64,000 bases of DNA from Ignavibacteria bacterium (lineage in GTDB: Bacteria; Bacteroidota; Ignavibacteria; Ignavibacteriales; Ignavibacteriaceae): contig JAFLBV010000001.1 in assembly GCA_017302895.1 (NCBI GenBank), forward strand, positions 1,302,001 through 1,366,000, in the 5' to 3' direction. Shown piece by piece: positions 7,467 to 16,050 of this stretch. Both the position numbers and the translations under genes were made by a program. Under the pieces are notes generated by a model, which saw only the letters and a program-made list of their open reading frames with translations, was not told the origin of the DNA and did not search any database. How positions within the stretch are numbered: the stretch's first letter is position 1; each line of letters starts with the position of its first letter.

Positions 7467-9743
7467 TTAAGCTTTCTTTTTGCGTGTTCTGCGTCGTCTT
7501 GGCAGGTCTTTCGGAACCGGAGTTTTTCCCCGAATCCAGCAGTATTCTTTTGCCACTTCGATGCCAAGAGCATAAAAGTTTATTTTTGGCAGAACTGCTG
7601 AATCATATCCCAGTGGCTGCATATAACTGTTGAGTTCATCGAGTGTGATAGCCCGTTTCTGAGCGTACAGAATGATATAGAACAGTTTATTCCTTTTCCA
7701 GTTTTTGGAGAGGATGAGTTTATCCCGTACACCAGGATGATCGAAGAGAATGAAAAGATCACTCGTCAGGATTGTATTTGTAATGGTTTCCACATCGAAT
7801 TCTTTAAAGAGTTCGGGTACCTTCGATAATCTCATATCGGGATATGCCGACTGGAAGAGGAAGTTGCTAATGAACAGGGGATCTTTCGCGATGGTTTTTT
7901 TATTCTCTTCCCTGTGGTCTTTCAAACCGTAATAGTTTCCACCGTAGGAATCGATAAAATCGACATGCTGTAGTTTGCTGGAGAACCCGGTAACGCTGAC
8001 AACCCTCTTTTTATTGATCTCAGCCAGAAGTTCTTTCCCGTGCATTACAAAGTTGTTTTTACTCAATACTTCGACAAGGTACTCATTCACAATCTTCCTT
8101 TGGTCCATTTTTACAGAACTGTGAATGAAGCAGAAGAATCCCAGATCGACAATATCCTTCCCTCTTCTAAGAATTTGTACCAGCTCATATTTTGACCTGA
8201 TCCGGGGGAACTGTTTTTTAGCGAGCTTAAAAAGAACGGAGGCATCAACAATTTTCTTCTGTTCTTCGAGAAAATCTGCAACAAGTTTTTGGATAGCAAG
8301 CGACTCATCACCCTGATAGGAAAGATGTTTTTCTACGCCGAAAGTATCCCGGTCGAGCTGCAGCACATTGGGGTTCATTCTGATGTGGCACAGGGAGACT
8401 TTCAAATCATGGTACTCTCTGCCGTATAGATCTTTGATAAGAGAGATGAGGTCTTTTATTTTCATCGCCTCATTCCTGCCCTGAAGGGTGTGTTCAGCCA
8501 TTTCTGGCAGACTCAATCTCCCTCTGAGGATACATGTGTTGTTTTTTCGGATAATTTTAAAATATTTGATAGCCAGAAGGATTCTGAAAATATTAAGTTT
8601 TTCCCATCCCTTAACATCAGAGAAGTCTTCCATGAATTGTTCCATGGTGACGCCATCTTTTTCCTTGAAATATTCACGGAGTCTCAGATAATGGGCGTAG
8701 AGAGGGTTTTCTTCGCGATAAATATTTTGGGATACAAAAAACTTGTTACAATATGATGGAATACTCGGGTAGATTGTATTCAACATTCTGACGAAAGTAT
8801 CCACTTCCATTATATCATTGTGAAAAAACTCAGGTTGCAGCACTTCGGGTTGCTTGACCAGTTGGTTCAGTATGTGAGCCTGCAGTTTTCTTTCGAGCGG
8901 AGAAATGTCGTGACGGGCATCATCGATGAAAGCGACAAGTTTCTGCCTTACTCTTTCTGATGAGATACCGTGTTTTTTACCAATAACCTTCATATCCAGA
9001 CCCTGGCCAAAACGAAGGTGAATGAAGTCTTTGGTTCTGTCATCCTGGATGTCGTGCAGTGCCTGAAGAATAAGAGCTGCTTCAGCGATTACATCTTTGT
9101 GGGAAGTTTTTGAAGAGTAAACATCCGTGGTCTGGTTCGAGATAATCGACATGAAAGAGCGAATCATATCAGTCAGGCTTTCCTTGGGTACTGTTACATT
9201 TTTAAGGTATTCATCGGGATAGAAAGCGAGCAGGTTGTGGATGTGGTAAACTTTTTTGATCCAGAGATTGCTGGAAATATATTTTTTATTTTTTGTACTG
9301 AACTTCAGGAGGTATCTTTTTGCCGGATGATCCAGGATTTCCCTTAAAACGGGAGTAATTTCCATTTCATGACCGTCAAGAAATATTTTTTCAGGGAATG
9401 TTTCCTTTAGTTTGAGAGCACTTCTCTTATCAATTTCCTTCAGAAACCTGCCCGGTTCACCGTAAAAAAGTTCGGCAATCAGGTTACGGGTCTGATCGAT
9501 GGTCACCTTTCTGACTCTGCGGTCCCTTAATAAGGTAACATAATGAATATTCAGTATGTCCCTGTACTCTTTCGCCCCGGTCAGTTCAAAGAGTCTTTGT
9601 GAATTCTTTGGAAACAGTGACGCATCAATTTCCACAGGGAAAATTGATTCATCCGGGGTTATTGGGTTGATTCCGCAAAAAAGTGGTGTAGAAAGAAGTC
9701 TGAATTCCTGGTTTTCATCACCGGATGTAATTGAATATCTCAT
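7467..9743 (-). CDS. Large protein with sigma-70 region 4-like HTH and repeated winged-helix-like modules
   Basis: A 758-residue soluble protein of unknown function. The clearest element (~240-285) is a sigma region 4-like helix-turn-helix: FIHLRFGQGLDMKVIGKKHG followed by ISSERVRQKLVAFIDDAR, very like the tail of primary sigma factors. Residues ~45-90 (LTGAKEYRDILNIHYVTLL) resemble the helix-hairpin-helix of RNA polymerase alpha C-terminal domains. In the second half, units ending in patterns such as DRDTFGVEKH and YGGNYYGLKDH recur, like HARE-HTH or other winged-helix modules. The C-terminus is very basic (PRRRRTRKKKA). No catalytic motif is seen. The gene is alone between convergent pepT and a 177-nt AT-rich gap. 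Likely a nucleic-acid-binding regulator; alternatives cannot be excluded. Confidence 0.65.
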   Translation of the reverse strand: MRYSITSGDENQEFRLLSTPLFCGINPITPDESIFPVEIDASLFPKNSQRLFELTGAKEYRDILNIHYVTLLRDRRVRKVTIDQTRNLIAELFYGEPGRFLKEIDKRSALKLKETFPEKIFLDGHEMEITPVLREILDHPAKRYLLKFSTKNKKYISSNLWIKKVYHIHNLLAFYPDEYLKNVTVPKESLTDMIRSFMSIISNQTTDVYSSKTSHKDVIAEAALILQALHDIQDDRTKDFIHLRFGQGLDMKVIGKKHGISSERVRQKLVAFIDDARHDISPLERKLQAHILNQLVKQPEVLQPEFFHNDIMEVDTFVRMLNTIYPSIPSYCNKFFVSQNIYREENPLYAHYLRLREYFKEKDGVTMEQFMEDFSDVKGWEKLNIFRILLAIKYFKIIRKNNTCILRGRLSLPEMAEHTLQGRNEAMKIKDLISLIKDLYGREYHDLKVSLCHIRMNPNVLQLDRDTFGVEKHLSYQGDESLAIQKLVADFLEEQKKIVDASVLFKLAKKQFPRIRSKYELVQILRRGKDIVDLGFFCFIHSSVKMDQRKIVNEYLVEVLSKNNFVMHGKELLAEINKKRVVSVTGFSSKLQHVDFIDSYGGNYYGLKDHREENKKTIAKDPLFISNFLFQSAYPDMRLSKVPELFKEFDVETITNTILTSDLFILFDHPGVRDKLILSKNWKRNKLFYIILYAQKRAITLDELNSYMQPLGYDSAVLPKINFYALGIEVAKEYCWIRGKTPVPKDLPRRRRTRKKKA

Positions 9744-9920
9744 AATGGCATCGTTTAAATAGTTCGGTTAAAAATTGATATTAAATATGAATTGAGAATA
9801 ATCAAAACATATCAACTTTATCAACGGCAAAATACTAATAAATTAGATTGCTTCCAAAAAATATTTGAGGGAAGGGAATAAAATATCCTTTAATGGTAAA
9901 ACTTTGTATTATAAATCATA

Positions 9921-10904
9921 TCAGGAGCCGACCGGAGTGAGAGGTCTGTTGCCGTTAAGAACCGCAATAATGTTGTCAGCAGCGAGGTGAGCCATCGCTT
10001 TTCTGGTCTCAAATGTGGCACTTCCGAGATGGGGGAGGAGTACAGCATTGTCCAGCAGGAGGAGTTCGGGGTCAATTGCGGGTTCATTTGTGTAGACATC
10101 AAATCCTGCTGAATATATTTTATTATTCTTCAAAATTCCAATTAAATGTTTTTCATCCACTACTTCACCTCTGGATGTATTAATGAAAACCGCATCTTTT
10201 TTCATCATGTCGAGCAACGGGGCGGAAATTAGTCCTCTGGTTTCCGGATTAAGCGGGATGTGGAGGGAAATGAAATCGGAGGTTCGCATCAGGTTTTCCA
10301 AATCTGTGAATTCTCCAGGCATATCAGGTTTCCTGCTCCGGGAATAATAAATCACCCTCATTTTGAACGCAACCGCTATCCGTGCAACTGCCTGTGCAAT
10401 TCTTCCTGCTCCGACCACTCCCAAGGTTTTCCCGGTAAGACCCGGACCCGTCAGTAATTCCGGTTTCCATCCGGTGAATCGGTTTTCCCTGACCATCATT
10501 TCGCCGGCTCTTAGGTTCCTTGAAGCAGCCAGAATGAGGGCGAATGTGATTTCCGCGGTGGCATCAGTCAGAATACCCGGGGTATTTGTTACCACGATAT
10601 CATGTGCTTTTGCTGAATCCAGATCGATATTGTTGAATCCAACTGCATAGTTTGCAATTATTTTGCAGTTGGTCAAGGAACCGATGACCTCATTGTCTAT
10701 GTTATCACTAAGAAGGGCTATTAGTCCGTCGCAGTCTTTTGCCATTTGAATTATTTCGTCTTTGGCTAATGAGCGGTTAAACGGATTTTCAGAATATTGA
10801 ATGTTGTGTTTCTGAAACTTTTCTTCGAGGTTGCCGGGAAGGTGATATGTTGAAAATACTTTCACAGGTGTATCTTTAGGGAATAAATTTATGAATTTGA
10901 CCAT
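9921..10904 (-). CDS. D-2-hydroxyacid dehydrogenase (glyoxylate/hydroxypyruvate reductase-like)
   Basis: A 327-residue NAD(P)-dependent enzyme of the D-isomer 2-hydroxyacid dehydrogenase family. Seen: the Rossmann motif LGVVGAGRIAQAVARIA (~145-160), the catalytic Arg in INTSRGEVVDE (~235), the catalytic Glu in GFDVYTNEPAI (~264), and the catalytic His in LLPHLGSAT (~283). Overall order and spacing fit GyaR/GhrB-like enzymes that interconvert glyoxylate or hydroxypyruvate and glycolate or D-glycerate; substrate is inferred. It stands divergent from the TlpA-like gene with a 53-nt intergenic region. It is distinct from PdxB further on, which has an extra C-terminal domain. Confidence 0.88.
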   Translation of the reverse strand: MVKFINLFPKDTPVKVFSTYHLPGNLEEKFQKHNIQYSENPFNRSLAKDEIIQMAKDCDGLIALLSDNIDNEVIGSLTNCKIIANYAVGFNNIDLDSAKAHDIVVTNTPGILTDATAEITFALILAASRNLRAGEMMVRENRFTGWKPELLTGPGLTGKTLGVVGAGRIAQAVARIAVAFKMRVIYYSRSRKPDMPGEFTDLENLMRTSDFISLHIPLNPETRGLISAPLLDMMKKDAVFINTSRGEVVDEKHLIGILKNNKIYSAGFDVYTNEPAIDPELLLLDNAVLLPHLGSATFETRKAMAHLAADNIIAVLNGNRPLTPVGS

Positions 10905-10957
10905 TCAAATTTAATTTATATCATGGTTTTTATTTCAACCAAATTAATGGAGCAAAA

Positions 10958-11443
10958 ATGACGCGTAAATCCGGCTTAATATTTTTGACGGCAGTGGTTA
11001 CCGTTTTATTCTCATTCGGATTTAAAGTGTATGACAAGGCACCCGATTTCGAGCTGAAAGCCACTGACGGCAAGATGATTAAACTTTCCGATTACAAGGG
11101 AAAGATAGTGATCATAGATTTTTGGGCTACCTGGTGCCCTCCCTGCAGAAAAGGGATACCTGATCTGGTTGAATTACAGGAGAAGTACGGAAGGGACCTG
11201 GTTATTATCGGGATAAGTCTCGATGACAAAAGAACCATTAAGGATGTGGAACCGTTTGTAACCAAGTATAAAATAAACTATCCTGTGGTTTATGGTGACG
11301 AAAAGACAGTCGCTTTGTTTGGGAATATCGAGTCGATACCAACAAGTTTTGTAATTGATCGTGATGGTAATATCGTGAAAACACATGTGGGGCTGATTCC
11401 CAAGGCGGAATACGAAAAAGACATTGAAGGATTACTGAAGTAG
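10958..11443 (+). CDS. TlpA-family thiol-disulfide oxidoreductase
   Basis: A 161-residue exported thioredoxin-fold protein. Residues 1-24 form a signal peptide or membrane anchor. The AhpC/TSA-Redoxin-type domain starts at KAPDFELKATDGKMIKLSDYKG. The active site is WATWCPPCRKG with Cys60 and Cys63, and the cis-Pro is in SIPTSFVID. TlpA/ResA-type proteins reduce disulfides in the periplasm, for example during cytochrome c maturation; no such genes are nearby, so the partner is unknown. It is single and convergent with the ATP-binding protein gene, only 11 nt apart. Confidence 0.9.
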   Translation: MTRKSGLIFLTAVVTVLFSFGFKVYDKAPDFELKATDGKMIKLSDYKGKIVIIDFWATWCPPCRKGIPDLVELQEKYGRDLVIIGISLDDKRTIKDVEPFVTKYKINYPVVYGDEKTVALFGNIESIPTSFVIDRDGNIVKTHVGLIPKAEYEKDIEGLLK

Positions 11444-11454
11444 GTTAAAACCTC

Positions 11455-12027
11455 TCAGGGGAGGGATTTTTTCAGGCTGAAAAAGTTCTTCCCTTCCTTG
11501 TCCCTTTTATAATGTACATCGTGTCCAAGCATTGTAATAATAAACAATCCGAAATGCTCGGGGATTGAAAACCTGTCTTCCGCTTTTGGTGAGGTTCGTT
11601 CCCTGTTCTTAAGAGTAAGTTCATGCTCTCCCGTCACTTCACACACCACTTCAAAATCAGCATCGAGATGGAGGATGAAATTTTCGCCCTGGAGTCCCTT
11701 GTATGGCGGCTGATGTTTTACGGCTCCCGGAGTGCTGTCTTCCTTTACCGGTTTTATTGTGAATCCGGCTCCTTCAAAAATCATTTCGATACTAAACCAG
11801 TTTTCCTCGAATGAAAATTGAAATTCCACCTCCGGGGTGCCGGAATGGTTTATTGCATTGGTGAAAAGTTCGTGGAGAAGGAGCTTGCAGTCTGAAAGGT
11901 ATTTTGTGTTATCCGCAGATTTCTCAATTCCGGCGAAGGACTCAATAATCCTGATTCCCGTTTCCGAGAAGAAGACTTGATGTTTGGCAGAAGCCGGTAA
12001 TTTAAGAGATACCTTGCAGGGGTCCAT
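11455..12027 (-). CDS. ATP-binding protein of the anti-sigma kinase (RsbW/HATPase_c_2) type
   Basis: A 190-residue soluble protein. The N-box-like segment LLHELFTNAINHSG (~47-60) is characteristic of GHKL anti-sigma factors (RsbW, SpoIIAB), where it binds Mg-ATP, and FGLFIITMLGHDVHYKRD near the C-terminus fits the G2 and last strand. Between them lies an insert of ~60 residues. In partner-switching systems such a kinase phosphorylates a STAS-domain antagonist; a STAS gene overlaps its start by one base (12027), so the two are co-translated. No PP2C phosphatase or sigma factor gene lies alongside, so the output is unknown. Confidence 0.8.
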   Translation of the reverse strand: MDPCKVSLKLPASAKHQVFFSETGIRIIESFAGIEKSADNTKYLSDCKLLLHELFTNAINHSGTPEVEFQFSFEENWFSIEMIFEGAGFTIKPVKEDSTPGAVKHQPPYKGLQGENFILHLDADFEVVCEVTGEHELTLKNRERTSPKAEDRFSIPEHFGLFIITMLGHDVHYKRDKEGKNFFSLKKSLP

Positions 12028-12368
12028 TATTCCAGTGTTTTCTTGAGCTGTGTAAAGTTTTTGAATATTTCGAACAAATTGTAAAGCTTTGTCGACTCGA
12101 ATGTTGATTCAACTCTTTCCTGTGTCCCAAAAACTTTTATTGTAACATTGTACTTGAGAGATTCCTTATATCCGGCTACAAGTGACCCGATAAAAGAGGA
12201 ATCGATATAGTCAACTTTGGAAAAATCAATTGCTATTATCGCTCCCGGGTTCATGGTAATCTCCTCGATAAGAAGGTTCCTGAATTCAGGTGCAATCGTT
12301 GAAGTGGCGCGCGGGTTATGAATACGGAAAACCTTAATTCCGCTGTGTATCATTATGTCGAAGTTCAT
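12027..12368 (-). CDS. STAS-domain anti-sigma factor antagonist
   Basis: A 113-residue single STAS domain (SpoIIAA/RsbV type). The switch segment is IDFSKVDYIDSSFIGSLV (~47-65); the Ser pair in YIDSSF is where the kinase would phosphorylate. The strand-helix order (VFRIHNP, GAIIAIDFSKV, VTIKVFGTQERVESTFESTKL) is as in the family. It is the first gene of the pair, with the ATP-binding protein following. No promoter was identified in the AT-rich 138-nt gap shared with the divergent pdxB. Confidence 0.88.
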   Translation of the reverse strand: MNFDIMIHSGIKVFRIHNPRATSTIAPEFRNLLIEEITMNPGAIIAIDFSKVDYIDSSFIGSLVAGYKESLKYNVTIKVFGTQERVESTFESTKLYNLFEIFKNFTQLKKTLE

Positions 12369-12506
12369 TTTGTCAACTCTGTTGAAGAAATAAAAACCAT
12401 ATCCTAAACTTAAGTTGATTTCGTGAACAAATCAAATATAATTGTATCATAAATTAAAAAAGATTAAATTTATTAATTGATTTTCAAGCAAAACTAATTA
12501 TACTGA

Positions 12507-13652
12507 ATGAAATTGAATATTATTTTAGACGAAAACATAGAAAACGCCCGACAAACATTCGAATATCTCGGACAAACAGAACTTGTACATGGAAGAAAAA
12601 TCACTTCCGACATTGTCAGGGATGCCGACATTCTGATTGTAAGGTCGATAACGCAGGTAAACAAGGATCTCCTTGATGGGAGCAGGGTTCGGTTTGTAGG
12701 GACTGCAACGATAGGAACCGACCATATCGATACCGGATACCTCGCCGAAAAGGGGATTGGATTTTCATCAGCAAAAGGGTGCAATTCAGATGCTGTTGCT
12801 GAGTATGTTTTTATTTCGATATTCCGTGCCGCCGTTAGAAAAGGGATTACACTAAAAGGGAAATCAATTGGAATTGTGGGGTGTGGCAACATCGGGAGTC
12901 GTGTCGAGAGAATAGCTAAAGCATTCGGATTTGAGACGGTTGTTAATGATCCGCCACTTCAGCGGGAGACGGGAGATCCAAAATTCCGCAGCCTCGAGGA
13001 AGCTCTAAGGTGTGACATAATTACTTTTCATACACCACTTAACCGCACGGGAGTTGATCGCACATTTCACCTTCTTGATGAGGGGGGGATGAAACTCCTT
13101 AAAAACGATGCGATCGTAATCAACGCTTCAAGAGGAGAGGTGATTGACAACACTGCTTTTGACCTCAAACTTTCGGAGAGTAATGTTACTGCCATTTTGG
13201 ATGTATGGGAGGGGGAACCTGTTTTTTCACCTTCACTTCTTGCCAAAACTTTCATAGCATCACCCCATGTCGCAGGTTACTCGCTTGAAGGAAAGATAAA
13301 TGGGACTGTGATTATTCATGATGCCTTGTGCGACTTCCTCGGTTTGGAAAGGCAACTGCCTCCGGCCTTGCCTGTAGTGGAAAACAATGTTGTGGAGTAC
13401 ATGGATACAGGAAGTTTCGAGGAAACTGTCGAGAGGATTCTCTGTTCTTATTATGATCCTGATTTGGATACCACAGCTATGCGTGAAACTGCCAAGCTTC
13501 CTGACCTCGAGAGAGGTGCTGCTTTTGACGGACTGAGAAAAAACTACAAACTGAGGCGGGAGTATACAAATTATATCATTAAAGGGGAAATTGTTGACCC
13601 GGTGATAAAAGCGGGGCTTCAGTCCCTCAGATACAATTTTACCGGGAGTTAA
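12507..13652 (+). CDS. pdxB: 4-phosphoerythronate dehydrogenase PdxB
   Basis: Oxidises 4-phospho-D-erythronate in the DXP-dependent route to pyridoxal phosphate. The 381 residues match PdxB length. Motifs: MKLNIILDENIENARQTFE at the start, the NAD-binding IVGCGNIGSRVERIAKAFG (~120-137), catalytic Arg in INASRGEVIDN, Glu in LDVWEGEPVF and His in ASPHVAGYSLEGK (the last phrase is typical of PdxB). A C-terminal dimerisation region (DUF3410-like, ~290-381) sets it apart from other hydroxyacid dehydrogenases. Its stop overlaps the stop of the convergent TonB-like gene by 4 nt. Confidence 0.93.
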   Translation: MKLNIILDENIENARQTFEYLGQTELVHGRKITSDIVRDADILIVRSITQVNKDLLDGSRVRFVGTATIGTDHIDTGYLAEKGIGFSSAKGCNSDAVAEYVFISIFRAAVRKGITLKGKSIGIVGCGNIGSRVERIAKAFGFETVVNDPPLQRETGDPKFRSLEEALRCDIITFHTPLNRTGVDRTFHLLDEGGMKLLKNDAIVINASRGEVIDNTAFDLKLSESNVTAILDVWEGEPVFSPSLLAKTFIASPHVAGYSLEGKINGTVIIHDALCDFLGLERQLPPALPVVENNVVEYMDTGSFEETVERILCSYYDPDLDTTAMRETAKLPDLERGAAFDGLRKNYKLRREYTNYIIKGEIVDPVIKAGLQSLRYNFTGS

Positions 13653-14461
13653 TTCCCTTTTCCGGGTAACTTAAAGTTGACTGTTATATCGGTGTATGCG
13701 TTTACTTCTCGACCCTTTAATTTTGCGGGGAGGAATGAGGTATATCGCACAGTGATTGCTGCAGACTCATCGCATCCCAGCCCGAGAGATTTTATCACTT
13801 CTGTTTTTTCGACTGCTCCTTCGGTGTTAATCAGGGCACGGATGACAACAGTTCCCTCAAGTCCGTCTTCGAGTGCACGGGAAGGATAGAACAACCTGCT
13901 GTAGAATTCCTCTTCACCTCTTAGAAAACGGGCGGGCTCATCATATGAGTCGTAAATCGCGGGATCTCCGGGAGGAATTACAGGTTTGTATTTTTGAAGA
14001 AACGCCACTTCCTCTTTGGTAAGTTTTACCGAGGCGAGATCATATTTTTTGTTGTCACTTTCATCTCCGGCAAACTGATTGTCGGGAGAAACGGGGTCTG
14101 ACTTTTTTATGGCGCCGTTATAAAAATTAAGTGTGGCAACCAGGTTTCCAAGCGAGTCATATTTCTCATATATCCCCGTTCTTCTTCCGTCAACTATCTG
14201 AAAAGATTCCATGACGCTTCCGTTGCTGTAATAGTTTTTTACAACTCCTTCAACTCTCCCTGATATATAGGGTATTTCGGAAACAAGATTACCTGCAGGG
14301 TCGAAAATCCTGCCGACTCCGTCTCTTACTTTGTTTTTAAGAACAAATATTTCGGAAACAGCACCATTGGGGTGAAAATTTTTTAATGTGTCCTGAGCAT
14401 TCAGCAATGGTGAAATAGCGGCAATGAAAACCGTCAGGATAAAGAGTTTTTTAGTCGTAAT
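13649..14461 (-). CDS. TonB-like C-terminal domain protein with YwqK/MORN-type repeats; probable ATT start
   Basis: Exported protein of about 270 residues. The middle has YwqK/MORN-like beta-hairpin repeats (NFHPNGAVSEIF, KNYYSNGSVMESF, EKYDSLGNLVATLNFYNG). The C-terminal ~90 residues (YPSRALEDGLEGTVVIRALI, VIKSLGLGCDESA, FLPAKLKGREV, TVNFKLP) are a TonB C-terminal fold. The first ATG/GTG/TTG in frame is a TTG at 14407, which would cut off a good signal peptide. Reading upstream gives ITTKKLFILTVFIAAISP then LLNAQ, beginning at ATT 14459-14461 with AGGAG 8 nt before it and a TGA stop not far upstream. I therefore place the start at that ATT, overlapping the trhO stop by 11 nt. Without a TM anchor it may act as a periplasmic or outer-membrane-associated protein. 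Confidence 0.75.
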   Translation of the reverse strand: MTTKKLFILTVFIAAISPLLNAQDTLKNFHPNGAVSEIFVLKNKVRDGVGRIFDPAGNLVSEIPYISGRVEGVVKNYYSNGSVMESFQIVDGRRTGIYEKYDSLGNLVATLNFYNGAIKKSDPVSPDNQFAGDESDNKKYDLASVKLTKEEVAFLQKYKPVIPPGDPAIYDSYDEPARFLRGEEEFYSRLFYPSRALEDGLEGTVVIRALINTEGAVEKTEVIKSLGLGCDESAAITVRYTSFLPAKLKGREVNAYTDITVNFKLPGKGN

Positions 14462-15350
14462 ACTTCGATCTCCTGTGGGGTGATTTCATGCACTCTTCAC
14501 TGCATGAATAATCCATTTCCTTACGGCAGTCTTCGCAGCATACAAAAATCCGGTCGCAGATCAGATTGTGGCAATTGATGTATTTGGAGGTTGGTTTGCC
14601 GCAGTGTTCGCACTGTGCAACATGTTTCAACTCCTCCTTGGTATTTACTTCGACAACCCTCCGGTTATCGAACACAAACATGCCGCCTTCCCAGTAGGTA
14701 TCGGGATATTTGTGGAGGTAACTGACGATTCCGCCATCGAGCTGCCAGACATCCTTAAAACCTTTTTCTACCATAACAGCGGATGCCTTTTCGCATCTGA
14801 TGCCGCCTGTGCAGTATGTGATGACGGTTTTGTCCTTCAGGTCTTCAATCTGGTCAACGAAACCGGGCCAGTCCCTGAAGTTTTCGATATGGGGTGTCAG
14901 AGCGTTTTTGAATCTGCCGATCTTGCTTTCATACCAGTTGCGGGTGTCGATAATTACAAATTCCTTCCCCTCTTCGTAGAATTTCAGGAGCTGTTCAGGA
15001 GAGAGTCTCTTGCCACCGAGGCTAAGGTCGATATCCCTTGCCCCCGAGTTGACGAGCTCTTTTCGCACTCTCACGAACATTTTTTCGTGGCAGAGTCCGG
15101 TTATCGGATCTTCCTTGAAAATAATCTCGCCAATGAAGGGAAAAGCCTGAAGATACTGCTTGAAAATTTCGATCTTCTTTCTCTCACCTGAAATGGAACC
15201 GTTAATTCCTTCATTGGCGAGATAGATTTTCCCCTTAATCTCTTCCTGCAGGCAGAAATTAAGGAGAACCGGCTGAAATTCTTCAGGGTCTTCAATTTTT
15301 GTGTATTTGTAAAAAGTAATAACTACACAGCTGTTGTTATCGGACAGAAT
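14451..15350 (-). CDS. trhO: tRNA uridine 5-hydroxylation protein TrhO (rhodanese-like, YceA family)
   Basis: TrhO makes 5-hydroxyuridine at tRNA position 34 with prephenate-derived chemistry. The reading frame is open up to a stop at 15360-15362. The N-terminal domain, which lies before the first ATG at 15080, is clearly present: VVITFYKYTKIEDPEEF, KIYLANEGINGSISG and FKEDPITGLCHEKMFV match YceA. The rhodanese domain follows with YCTGGIRCEKA (active Cys about residue 180) and DVWQLDGGIVSYL. A Cys-rich tail comes last (CEHCGKPTSKYINC, CCEDCRKEMDYSC). No ATG/GTG/TTG exists between the stop and the domain, so translation must begin at ATT 15348-15350 or CTG 15345-15347, behind AAGGA. The span given uses ATT. 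It is followed by the overlapping TonB-like gene. Confidence 0.88.
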   Translation of the reverse strand: MLSDNNSCVVITFYKYTKIEDPEEFQPVLLNFCLQEEIKGKIYLANEGINGSISGERKKIEIFKQYLQAFPFIGEIIFKEDPITGLCHEKMFVRVRKELVNSGARDIDLSLGGKRLSPEQLLKFYEEGKEFVIIDTRNWYESKIGRFKNALTPHIENFRDWPGFVDQIEDLKDKTVITYCTGGIRCEKASAVMVEKGFKDVWQLDGGIVSYLHKYPDTYWEGGMFVFDNRRVVEVNTKEELKHVAQCEHCGKPTSKYINCHNLICDRIFVCCEDCRKEMDYSCSEECMKSPHRRSKYYD

Positions 15351-15428
15351 GGCTTCCTTTTAAAATAGAAAAGCAGTACAAAATAATATACAAACTACTG
15401 TGTACTGCCAAAACTCAAAAAAAACTGA

Positions 15429-15560
15429 CTATTTTGCTGAGGTTTCGCCTTGGGCAGTTTCTTTTTTCGCCCTGTTGATGTTCTTCAGGGTAGGTCTGAA
15501 TTTGCCGTTGGATCCTTTAAAGATCTTTCCTCTTTTTGTTCTTGGGTCGCCTTTGCCCAT
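15429..15560 (-). CDS. 30S ribosomal protein bTHX
   Basis: A 43-residue very basic protein starting MGKGDPRTKRGKIFKGSNGK, which is the signature of the bTHX (Thx) family that lies in a pocket at the top of the 30S head. The extension after RPTLKNI is polar. It has its own promoter upstream (15591-15621) and GGTGC before the ATG. No hairpin terminator is obvious before trhO 78 nt downstream, so read-through into trhO is possible. Confidence 0.9.
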   Translation of the reverse strand: MGKGDPRTKRGKIFKGSNGKFRPTLKNINRAKKETAQGETSAK

Positions 15561-15590
15561 TATGCACCTTTTTAATTGATAAACAGTCTG

Positions 15591-15621
15591 CAAAAATACA
15601 CTTTAATCAGTTAATAATCAA
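15591..15621 (-). promoter_or_regulatory. Bacteroidota-type promoter of the bTHX gene (TTG-N20-TATTTTTG)
   Basis: On the minus strand, TTG at 15621-15619 and TATTTTTG at 15598-15591 are 20 nt apart, a full match to the -33/-7 consensus. It sits 30 nt before the bTHX ATG. Confidence 0.65.
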
Positions 15622-15741
15622 GAGGGAAATAAAAATACGCCTGCCCCGGGCAAGGCAGCATTAAATATTGGATGATAGGAGAGAATCTTACTTAAATTCT
15701 GCAACTGTTTACATTTAGTTGTGAATTTCAATCAAGGTTTC

Positions 15742-16050
15742 TTACGCAGCGTATAGAATTTTACCATTTTTTACAACAGACTCAGCGAAACCACTATTAT
15801 CATTTTCAAGAGACAGGATTACGGGTTCAATACGGGCATCCACCTCCCAGGCCAGTCGAAATAAAAAAGCATTATCTTCCAAAATGTTCTTGCCTTCGTA
15901 CTTTTCAAAAACTACAGCAATATCTATGTCACTAAATTCCTTCTGCTCTCCCCTTAAATACGAACCGAATAAAATGACATATTTGGGACTGAAAGATTGT
16001 TTTATTTTTAATATGAATCTGTCGATTACTGAGATTGTTTCAGTATCCAA
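15742..16050 (-). CDS. MNT-type nucleotidyltransferase domain protein (antitoxin-like)
   Basis: A 102-residue minimal nucleotidyltransferase. The catalytic GSYLRGEQKEFSDIDIAVV (~27-46) holds the GSxxxG...DxD pattern of the MNT/MntA group. A further acidic residue (EVDARIEPVIL, ~70) would complete the triad. In HEPN/MNT systems the MNT protein adenylylates and silences the HEPN ribonuclease. The HEPN gene lies immediately upstream and the two overlap by 25 nt, so they are co-translated. AT-rich compared with flanking genes, suggesting recent arrival. Confidence 0.85.
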   Translation of the reverse strand: MDTETISVIDRFILKIKQSFSPKYVILFGSYLRGEQKEFSDIDIAVVFEKYEGKNILEDNAFLFRLAWEVDARIEPVILSLENDNSGFAESVVKNGKILYAA

